A program made the position numbers and the translations under genes. 7,289 bases of DNA from Actinomycetota bacterium (GTDB lineage Bacteria > Actinomycetota > Thermoleophilia > Solirubrobacterales > Thermoleophilaceae), in assembly GCA_005885165.1 (NCBI GenBank), contig VAXR01000099.1, forward strand, positions 1 through 7,289, written 5' to 3'. The notes beneath the pieces were generated by a model, which did no database searches, was not told where the DNA came from, and saw only the letters and a list, made by a program, of their open reading frames with translations. Shown piece by piece: positions 1-5,990 of the stretch. Position 1 is the stretch's first letter. Every line of letters starts with the position of its first letter.

Positions 1-92
1 AAGCCGTGGGCGGCGCGGTGCGCTCTTGGTCTCCCAGGTGCGCAGCACGCTCTCAGACGGGAGGCGACGAAGGGGCGTGGGTCGGGCGGCCT

Positions 93-123
93 CGGGTTAC
101 GTTCGTCACCGTCCTGTAACCCG
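93..123. repeat. 8-bp inverted repeat CGGGTTAC / GTAACCCG
   Basis: The arms at 93-100 and 116-123 are perfect reverse complements separated by 15 nt. The stem can be extended by one T-G wobble. It is less GC-rich than its surroundings, which makes chance pairing a little less likely. There is no T-run after it, so it is not a classical intrinsic terminator. It could be an operator or an RNA stem. Confidence 0.4.
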
Positions 124-198
124 GCGTTCGCGTGAGCGGCCCCGGTCCGGAAGTACGCGCATCGGTGTTTGCGCGCCCGACGAGTGTCTAGTTCTGCA

Positions 199-233
199 GG
201 CGACGGGGGCGATGACCCTTCTCCTTCGTCGCC
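199..233. repeat. 11-bp hairpin in non-coding region
   Basis: Positions 199-209 pair with 223-233. The outer seven pairs are perfect (GGCGACG with CGTCGCC), followed by two G-U and two G-C pairs, leaving a 13-nt loop. This is the strongest stem in the upstream region. The downstream sequence is CTTCCGGG, so it lacks the T-run of a rho-independent terminator. It may belong to a structured RNA or leader. Confidence 0.4.
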
Positions 234-298
234 CTTCCGGGCACGCGGGTGAGCGGAGGCAGATGGACGGGGCTCGGCGCGGTTGGCGCCCGCCGTAG

Positions 299-323
299 CG
301 GCGCTCGGCCTCGTCGAGCGCCG
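299..323. repeat. 9-bp hairpin CGGCGCTCG / CGAGCGCCG
   Basis: The arms at 299-307 and 315-323 are perfect reverse complements with a 7-nt loop. No T-run follows. The geometry suits a stable RNA stem-loop, but GC-only stems of this size arise more often by chance in such GC-rich DNA. Confidence 0.35.
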
Positions 324-348
324 ACCGCCAGCCCGCCTACGGAAGGAT

Positions 349-379
349 TCGCGCGCGTGAGGCGAAAGAGAGCGCGCGA
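349..379. repeat. 8-bp inverted repeat TCGCGCGC / GCGCGCGA
   Basis: The arms at 349-356 and 372-379 are perfect reverse complements around a 15-nt purine-rich loop. An alternative pairing, TTCGC (348-352) with GCGAA (362-366), overlaps it. Either could be a regulator site for clpX, but the pure CG alternation makes the repeat easy to obtain by chance. Confidence 0.3.
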
Positions 380-458
380 TGCGCGGCCCGATATCTGTCC
401 GCAAGGTGGCCATGAGTCGGTGGGCGCGCTACCGTCGAAGGCTCCGGAAGGCGACCTA

Positions 459-507
459 TAGGCTGGCCCGGAGCAGCGCGGTGATCGTTAGGCTGACCTG
501 GGAGGAG
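459..507 (+). promoter_or_regulatory. Imperfect direct repeat / tandem TAGGCT boxes before clpX
   Basis: TAGGCTGGCC at 459-468 recurs as TAGGCTGACC at 489-498, exactly 30 bp later. Similarity continues for about 18 nt, both copies running into GG(G)AG-AG with one inserted G. TAGGCT fits the TAnnnT pattern of actinobacterial -10 elements and resembles the boxes before the genes at 4279 and 5991. The copies could be tandem promoters or a two-site operator three helical turns apart. The second would give a leader of roughly 11 nt carrying the clpX ribosome-binding site. I see no convincing -35 hexamer. Confidence 0.35.
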
Positions 508-509
508 AG
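501..509 (+). promoter_or_regulatory. Ribosome-binding site of clpX
   Basis: GGAGGAGAG ends 2 nt before the TTG at 512; its GGAGG core (501-505) is 6 nt from the start codon. It supports the rare TTG start, since no ATG or GTG gives a full zinc-finger domain in this frame. Confidence 0.75.
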
Positions 510-511
510 CC

Positions 512-1789
<1,278 letters not shown>

Positions 1790-1796
1790 CGGCGGC

Positions 1797-1816
1797 GCGG
1801 CTCCCCTAGCCGCTTT
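1797..1816 (+). terminator. Possible weak terminator after clpX
   Basis: GCGGCT (1797-1802) pairs perfectly with AGCCGC (1808-1813) around a CCCCT loop and is followed by only TTT before GC-rich sequence resumes. It begins 7 nt after the clpX stop. The 6-bp stem and short T-run make it a weak intrinsic terminator at best; its position after the stop is the main support. Confidence 0.4.
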
Positions 1817-1838
1817 CGCCTCCTCTCGACAGCGCGCT

Positions 1839-1852
1839 GCAAGCTGGCTTGC
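1839..1852. repeat. 14-bp palindrome GCAAGC-TG-GCTTGC
   Basis: Two perfect 6-bp arms flank a 2-nt centre, 70 bp before the EAL gene start. The tight symmetry is typical of a dimeric regulator's operator; as RNA it would make a short stem with a 4-nt loop. It may control the EAL gene, but no regulator can be named. Confidence 0.35.
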
Positions 1853-1860
1853 GGGCCGGG

Positions 1861-1908
1861 GGCTCAACGCATGTTCGACGCCCTCTTGAGGGAGTGGGCG
1901 TCGGAGCC
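1861..1908 (+). promoter_or_regulatory. Foldable leader hairpin before the EAL gene
   Basis: CGACGCCC (1876-1883) pairs perfectly with GGGCGTCG (1896-1903) around a 12-nt loop. GGCTC (1861-1865) can pair with GAGCC (1904-1908), stacking directly beneath on the 3' side and leaving a one-sided 10-nt bulge (1866-1875). An alternative pairing inside, CCCTC with GAGGG (1881-1892), competes with the main stem. The structure ends exactly where the ribosome-binding site GAAGGA (1909-1914) starts, so folding could influence translation. I compared it with the GEMM c-di-GMP riboswitch and did not find its conserved core. Confidence 0.4.
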
Positions 1909-1922
1909 GAAGGATCGGATAG

Positions 1923-3665
1923 GTGCGTGCTCGCAAGGACAACAGGCGCCGCGAAGCTGCCCCTCCGGTGCCTCACGACGACAAGAACCCCACCGTCGAC
2001 GGCGGCGACGAGCCGGCGGACCTCGCCGAGGCCGCGCTCGGCATCACCCCCGAGCAGCTCGAGCGCTACGAGGACGTGATCCTGCGCCTGTTCGACGGCA
2101 GCTACTTCACGGTGGACGAGGAGGGCAAGGTCAGCGGCTGGAACAGCGCCGCGGTGGGCCGCTTCGGCTGGCCGGCCCACGAAATCCTCGGCGAAGACCT
2201 CTGCGAGTACCTCGCGCCGCCCGACGCACAGGAGTCGTTCCGCGAGGTGCTTACCCCGATCGTCACGGGCGAGGAGCGCGAAAAGAGCGCCGGCGAGCGG
2301 CTCGAGCTGATCACGCGCCGCCGCGACAGCAGCGAGATCAGCACGAATGTCGCGGTCGTCCCGATCCGGGTCGGCGACGGCTACCCGCTGAACTACCTCT
2401 TGAAGGACATCGCGACGCATCGCGGCAACCCCGTCGAGCACCACCGGATGAAGAAGCGGCACGCCGACGTCCTGCGGCTCGTCGTGTCCGCGCTCGAGGG
2501 CGGGGAGAGGCCCGATCCGCTGGACGACGACGGCTGGTGGCCGGGCGGCGAGCGCGTCGAGCAGCGCTGGCTTCCGGCCGGCGCCCTCGTGATCTTCGAC
2601 GCCGCGGCGGAGGGGGACGCGAGGCCGGCGCAGGGAGAGGCCCGCGCGGCGGCCGTGCGGGCGGCGGGCGCGGCGGCCGGCGAGGTCGAGGACCTGCGCG
2701 AGGAGAACACCGAGCTGCGGAAGAAGCTGCGCGAGACGCAGGAGGAGGTCGAGCGCCTGGGCGAGGAGCTCGGCGACCTGCGGTCGGGAGTCGTCGGGCG
2801 CCGCGACCACTCACCCGACCTGACCGATCCGGCGATCACGCCGGCGCACATCCAGGACGCGCTGCGCGAGGACGGCTTCACGCTCTACTGCCAGCCGGTG
2901 CTCGATCTCCACTCGGGGCAGGTCGCCCAGCACGAGCTCCTGCTGCGGATGGTCGGGTCCGACGGCGAGCTGATCCTGCCGCAGGCGTTCCTCGGCACGG
3001 CACGCCGGGCAGGCCTCCTGGCGCCGATCGACCAGTGGGTCGTGCGGCGGGCGATCCGCGTGATCGGGGAGCAGGCGCAGGTCGGGCGCGACGTCTGCCT
3101 CGAGGTGAACATCTCGGCCGAGTCCTTCCACGACGCCTCGCTCCTGCCAGCGATCGAGGGCGAGCTCGCCCGGACGGGCATCGAGACGAACCGGCTCGTA
3201 CTCGAGGTGCCGGAGCCGGTCGCGATCGCGGACCCTGACGGCGCTCGGAGGCTCGCCAAGCAGGTGCGGGCGCTCGGCTGTGGCTTCGCGGTCGACGACT
3301 TCGGCTCGAGCTTCGGATCGTTCCGCTTCCTGAAGGACATGCCGGTCGACTACCTCAAGCTCGACGGCGACCTGATCGTCACGCTGTCGGAGAGCCGCAC
3401 CGCGCAGCTCGTGGTGAGGGCGCTTGTCGACGTTGCCCGAGGGACAGGTGCGGAGACGATCGCGGTCTTCGCGTCCGACGAGGAGACCCTCGCTCTACTC
3501 CGCGATCTGGGCGTGGGATTCGCCCAGGGGCACAAGGTCGGCCGCCCGCGCCCGATCGCCGACGCGCTCTCCGAGGTCGAGGCCCAGGGCCTTCGCCCAG
3601 TGGCGTCCGGGCCCGAGCAGGCGGTTCAGCGCGCCGCGTTGGGCACCCGGAAGCGCGCGAAGTAG
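1923..3665 (+). CDS. PAS / coiled-coil / degenerate EAL domain protein
   Basis: This 580-residue protein has no membrane segment and should act in the cytosol. A PAS-like sensor domain covers about residues 46-163. A linker follows, then a heptad-rich coiled coil at about 254-287, then an EAL domain at about 305-560. There is no GGDEF domain. EAL domains normally hydrolyse c-di-GMP. The motif is ELL here (Glu338), and Asn396, Glu428, Asp458, Asp459, Lys479 and Gln535 occupy ligand and metal positions. The usual AEGVE segment instead reads AVFAS (514-518), so the glutamate acting as general base is Val515 and the second glutamate is Ser518. I infer a c-di-GMP receptor or an inactive, regulatory EAL protein rather than a working phosphodiesterase. 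GTG is the chosen start: GAAGGA lies 8 nt upstream. The 3' end overlaps the convergent methyltransferase gene by 40 bp. Confidence 0.9.
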   Translation: MRARKDNRRREAAPPVPHDDKNPTVDGGDEPADLAEAALGITPEQLERYEDVILRLFDGSYFTVDEEGKVSGWNSAAVGRFGWPAHEILGEDLCEYLAPPDAQESFREVLTPIVTGEEREKSAGERLELITRRRDSSEISTNVAVVPIRVGDGYPLNYLLKDIATHRGNPVEHHRMKKRHADVLRLVVSALEGGERPDPLDDDGWWPGGERVEQRWLPAGALVIFDAAAEGDARPAQGEARAAAVRAAGAAAGEVEDLREENTELRKKLRETQEEVERLGEELGDLRSGVVGRRDHSPDLTDPAITPAHIQDALREDGFTLYCQPVLDLHSGQVAQHELLLRMVGSDGELILPQAFLGTARRAGLLAPIDQWVVRRAIRVIGEQAQVGRDVCLEVNISAESFHDASLLPAIEGELARTGIETNRLVLEVPEPVAIADPDGARRLAKQVRALGCGFAVDDFGSSFGSFRFLKDMPVDYLKLDGDLIVTLSESRTAQLVVRALVDVARGTGAETIAVFASDEETLALLRDLGVGFAQGHKVGRPRPIADALSEVEAQGLRPVASGPEQAVQRAALGTRKRAK

Positions 3666-4246
3666 GCGAGCGGCGTCCCCAGTTTGCGCTCGTAGACGAG
3701 GCCGGCGCGCCCGGCGCGCTCGCGCAGCGACCCGAGCGTGACCATGTGGGGGTCGAAGACCATCTCGCCAACGACCACCCGTCCGCCCGGCTTCACGACA
3801 CGCGCCAGCTCCCGGAGCGCCGCGTCCTGGTCGGGAACCTCTCCGAGGGTGACCGTGAGGTAGGCGCCGTGGAAGCGGTTGTCCTCGAAGATCAGCTCTT
3901 GGGCGTCGCCCTCCCACGCTGCGATGTTCGCGATGCCGCGCTCGCCGGCCGCCCGCGTCACGTGGTCCAGCATCTCCTTCTGGATGTCGAGGATCTCGAG
4001 CCGGCCGCCGCCGAGGCGCTCCGCCACCGGCAGCGAGTAGTAGCCGGTGCCCGGGCCGATCTCGAGCAGGCGCTCGCGCGGGCGCGGCTCGAGGATCTCG
4101 ATGAGCCGGGACTGGCTGATCCCCGGGTGCGGCAGCTCGACGAACAGCCGCTGCCAGTACGGCATGGGGGATGGGTTGCGGCGCCACCACAGGGCCGCAC
4201 CCAGGCTGAGGCCCGCGGTGATAAGCGCAGCTCGTCGGATTCGCAC
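3626..4246 (-). CDS. Class I SAM-dependent methyltransferase
   Basis: This 206-residue protein has a Rossmann-fold methyltransferase domain from about residue 45 to 160. Motif I is EIGPGTG (62-68), an acidic residue for the SAM ribose is Asp87 in ILDIQ, Asp114 lies in WEGDA where the adenine is usually contacted, and VKPGG is the post-motif found in UbiE-type and Methyltransf_11 enzymes. The substrate cannot be told. The GTG start at 4246 adds a short hydrophobic stretch (about residues 6-21) bracketed by arginines, which might be a membrane anchor; the other candidate start is Met28 (4163-4165), just before the part that looks family-like. Neither has a clear Shine-Dalgarno site. It is divergent from the MBL hydrolase gene and convergent with the EAL gene, so it is transcribed alone. 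Confidence 0.88.
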   Translation of the reverse strand: MRIRRAALITAGLSLGAALWWRRNPSPMPYWQRLFVELPHPGISQSRLIEILEPRPRERLLEIGPGTGYYSLPVAERLGGGRLEILDIQKEMLDHVTRAAGERGIANIAAWEGDAQELIFEDNRFHGAYLTVTLGEVPDQDAALRELARVVKPGGRVVVGEMVFDPHMVTLGSLRERAGRAGLVYERKLGTPLAYFARFRVPNAAR

Positions 4247-4278
4247 CCGCGCCAGTGTGCCAATAGATTGCCGGCACC
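4247..4278. promoter_or_regulatory. 32-bp divergent promoter region
   Basis: Only 32 bp separate the annotated starts of the leftward methyltransferase and the rightward hydrolase. It contains CAATAGATTG (4261-4270), with CAAT and ATTG arms in inverted orientation, which gives TAGATT (4264-4269) as a -10 box for the rightward gene and an AT-rich box for the leftward one. It is the most AT-rich patch nearby. Rightward, only 9 nt separate the box from the GTG, implying little or no leader. If the methyltransferase starts at Met28 instead, the intergenic space becomes about 113 bp. Confidence 0.5.
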
Positions 4279-4947
4279 GTGCGCCTGATCGCCGACGACG
4301 TCCACCAGCTCAAGGGCTTTCCGCCCAACGCGATCAACGTCTACCTGGTGGGTGACGTGATCGTGGACGCCGCCTCCCGCCACGCCGGCCAGCGGATCCT
4401 GCGCCAGGTGGAGGGGCACGACGTGACGGCGCACGCGCTCACGCACGCGCACCCCGACCACCAGGGCGCGAGTGCAGAGATCTGCCAGAAGCTCGGGATT
4501 CCGTACTGGGTCGGCGAGGCGGACGTTCCGGCCGCGGAGGACGGCGACATGGTGTCGCGGCAGCCCGACCACCCGATGGCCAGGTTGAGCGCCCGGGCGT
4601 TCGGTGGCCCGGGCCACAAGGTCGACCGCGTGTTGCGCGAGCGCGACGAGGTCGCCGGCTTCCAGGTACTCGACGTGCCAGGGCACTCGGCGGGTCACAT
4701 CGCCTTCTGGCGGGCGTCGGACAGGACGCTGATCCTGGGCGACGTGCTGAACAACATGAACGTGATCACCGGCATGCCGGGCCTGCACCAGCCGCCCGAC
4801 TTCTTCACGCCCGACCCGAGGCGAAACCGGGAGTCGGCGCGGCGGCTGGCCGAGCTCGAGCCGGCGCTCGTCTGTTTCGGGCACGGCGCGCCGCTCCGGG
4901 ACACGCGCAAGTTCGTGGAGTTCGTGGCGGCGCTGCCCGTGGACTGA
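4279..4947 (+). CDS. Metallo-beta-lactamase-fold hydrolase
   Basis: This 222-residue soluble enzyme carries the full metal set of the glyoxalase II-like MBL superfamily: THAHPDHQG at 55-63 (His56, His58, Asp60, His61), His136 with His140 in GHSAGH, the bridging Asp155 in LGD, and His202 in FGHG. Such proteins hydrolyse thioesters, lactones or phosphoesters; related branches are persulfide dioxygenases. The sequence after the first motif does not resemble ETHE1 closely, so I call only the fold. The two genes just downstream encode a probable sulfur transporter, which makes a thiol or persulfide substrate tempting but unproven. The start is GTG with a TAGATT box 9 nt before it and no Shine-Dalgarno site, suggesting a leaderless or nearly leaderless message. 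Confidence 0.9.
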   Translation: MRLIADDVHQLKGFPPNAINVYLVGDVIVDAASRHAGQRILRQVEGHDVTAHALTHAHPDHQGASAEICQKLGIPYWVGEADVPAAEDGDMVSRQPDHPMARLSARAFGGPGHKVDRVLRERDEVAGFQVLDVPGHSAGHIAFWRASDRTLILGDVLNNMNVITGMPGLHQPPDFFTPDPRRNRESARRLAELEPALVCFGHGAPLRDTRKFVEFVAALPVD

Positions 4948-4974
4948 CACCGAATCTCACGAATTCCGGTCGAC

Positions 4975-4980
4975 TATCCT
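4975..4980 (+). promoter_or_regulatory. Putative -10 box TATCCT, leaderless start
   Basis: TATCCT fits TAnnnT and ends 7 nt before the ATG at 4988, the spacing expected when transcription begins at or next to the start codon. The interval up to the ATG (GGTTGGG) is too close to it to act as a typical ribosome-binding site. A -35 hexamer is not evident. Confidence 0.5.
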
Positions 4981-4987
4981 GGTTGGG

Positions 4988-5470
4988 ATGAGCCACACCC
5001 TGCTCCAGCGCCCGGCCTGGTATGTGATCGGCCCGCTGATGGGCCTGATCGTGATCGCGGCGTTCGCGCTGCTCAACGAGCGGGTGGGCGTGATCGGAGG
5101 GTTCTCGGACGTCGTCGAACGCTTGACCGGCCGGCGGTCCGTGCTCGGCTGGAAGGCCTGGTTCGTCTTCGGGATCGTCGGCGGCGCGCTCGTGTTCCGC
5201 CTTCTCGCCGGCGGCGCCACCGTCCGGCACGGCCATCACTTCAGCTGGCTCACACGCGAGCTCTCCGGCGGGAGCGGCGGCTTGGTGGCGGGCGGCGTCC
5301 TCCTGGTCGCGGGCGTGCTGATCGGGTTCGGCTCGAAGACCGCCTCCGGCTGCACCTCGGGCAACGGGCTCGGCGGCTGCTCGACCGGGTCGCCCGGGAG
5401 CCTGGTCGCGACCGGCACCTTCATGGCCGTCGCGATCGCCGTGAGCTTCCTGATCAGGGCGGTCACATGA
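4988..5470 (+). CDS. YeeE/YedE-family membrane protein, first half-transporter
   Basis: This 160-residue integral membrane protein has about four hydrophobic segments (near residues 10-28, 55-75, 96-115 and 138-158). Its signature, GFGSKTASGCTSGNG around Cys122, matches the G-GCTSGHG motif of the YeeE/YedE (DUF395) sulfur-transport family, in which full-length members such as TsuA import thiosulfate through a cysteine relay. An extra Cys131 lies in GGC, where relatives often read CGLSR. The protein is about half the length of YeeE and should pair with the product of the next gene, whose ATG overlaps this stop (ATGA). This resembles the two-gene PmpA/PmpB arrangement. The transported species may be thiosulfate, sulfide or a persulfide; the sequence cannot decide. 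Confidence 0.87.
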   Translation: MSHTLLQRPAWYVIGPLMGLIVIAAFALLNERVGVIGGFSDVVERLTGRRSVLGWKAWFVFGIVGGALVFRLLAGGATVRHGHHFSWLTRELSGGSGGLVAGGVLLVAGVLIGFGSKTASGCTSGNGLGGCSTGSPGSLVATGTFMAVAIAVSFLIRAVT

Positions 5471-5958
5471 ACCGCGCAAGGCTGGCCAGCGTCCTCCTGG
5501 GGATCGGCTTCGGCTTCCTGCTCTCGTGGGCGCACTTCGTAGATCCGGACCAGATCCGGCGGATGCTGCTGCTCCAGGAGCCCTACATGTGGGAGTTCTT
5601 CGCTGCCGCGGTCGTCGTCGGGTTCGTGGGGATTCGCCTGATGCGGCGAGCGCGCGTGCGCTCGCTCCTCACCGGCGAGCCGGTCCGGTGGTCGGTCGCG
5701 AAGCCCGAGCGGCGGCACGTCGTGGGCGCGGCGATCTTCGGCGTCGGCTGGGCCGTGTCCGACGTCTGCCCCGGTCCCGTCGCCGCGCAGATCGGTCAGG
5801 GGATCGTATGGAGCTTGCCCCTGATCGCGGGGGTGGCGATCGGCGTGGCCCTTCACTTCCGCCGCGAGGAGGGTTCCGCACCGGCACGGGAGCCGGAGAG
5901 TCGCGGCCCGGCGCCGCTCAAGGCAGGCACGCCGCTGCCGGCCAGCAGCGCCGACTGA
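5467..5958 (+). CDS. DUF6691 / YeeE-type membrane protein, second half-transporter
   Basis: This 163-residue protein has about four hydrophobic segments (near residues 5-22, 36-56, 77-95 and 105-130) and ends in a polar, proline-rich cytosolic tail of about 30 residues. It carries the second-half signature: GFGFLLSW with a following DPDQI in the first segment, then GVGWAVSDVCPGP, with Cys101 as the likely sulfur-handling cysteine. It is the expected partner of the protein encoded immediately before it. The ATG overlaps the previous stop by 4 bp and has AGGG at 5456-5459 inside the upstream gene, so translation is probably coupled and the subunits made in equal amounts. Function is inferred from the family and pairing. 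Confidence 0.86.
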   Translation: MNRARLASVLLGIGFGFLLSWAHFVDPDQIRRMLLLQEPYMWEFFAAAVVVGFVGIRLMRRARVRSLLTGEPVRWSVAKPERRHVVGAAIFGVGWAVSDVCPGPVAAQIGQGIVWSLPLIAGVAIGVALHFRREEGSAPAREPESRGPAPLKAGTPLPASSAD

Positions 5959-5975
5959 CCTGGCCCGCCGGCTCT

Positions 5976-5981
5976 TAGACT
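5976..5981 (+). promoter_or_regulatory. Putative -10 box TAGACT before folC
   Basis: TAGACT fits TAnnnT and differs by one base from the TAGATT box before the gene at 4279. It ends 9 nt before the folC GTG, leaving no room for a normal leader. No Shine-Dalgarno site lies in the interval. The 32-nt gap from the previous gene would thus hold a separate promoter, so folC need not depend on the transporter genes. Confidence 0.45.
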
Positions 5982-5990
5982 CAGCAGGCC

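Larger units (their letters stand above)
1..511. other. Non-coding region upstream of clpX
   Basis: No convincing gene lies in this half kilobase. The open frames present give arginine-rich, low-complexity translations without a recognisable family or a credible ribosome-binding site. I checked for tRNA T-loop signatures and for conserved cores of tmRNA, RNase P RNA and SRP RNA and found none. The stretch holds four perfect or near-perfect inverted repeats (93-123, 199-233, 299-323, 349-379) and a direct repeat (459-507), listed separately. In many bacteria clpP sits immediately before clpX; here it does not, at least within this distance. The region probably contains the clpX promoter and perhaps a structured RNA or the end of an upstream transcript. 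Confidence 0.6.

Noticed and set aside
348..366. ClgR-type operator TTCGC-N9-GCGAA before clpX
   Set aside because: The spacing and flanks do not match the ClgR motif as I recall it, and CGC/GCG pairs are common in this DNA.
26..461. Two small plus-strand open frames in the upstream region
   Set aside because: They are arginine-rich, have no ribosome-binding site or family likeness, and overlap the inverted repeats.
437..476. Small SRP RNA
   Set aside because: CCGGAAGG and GGCCCGGAGCAGC recall its apical loop, but they are not in the right arrangement and there is no long flanking stem.
1839..1922. GEMM c-di-GMP riboswitch before the EAL gene
   Set aside because: A hairpin leader exists, but the conserved purine-rich core and paired receptor helices of GEMM are not visible.
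1806..2810. 334-codon minus-strand open frame over the EAL gene's 5' half
   Set aside because: It overlaps the PAS and coiled-coil coding sequence; composition is typical of antisense in GC-rich genes.
1871..3238. Long plus-strand ATG open frame in another frame of the EAL gene
   Set aside because: It is almost entirely Arg/Gly/Ala with no motifs; the overlapping frame has clear PAS and EAL domains.
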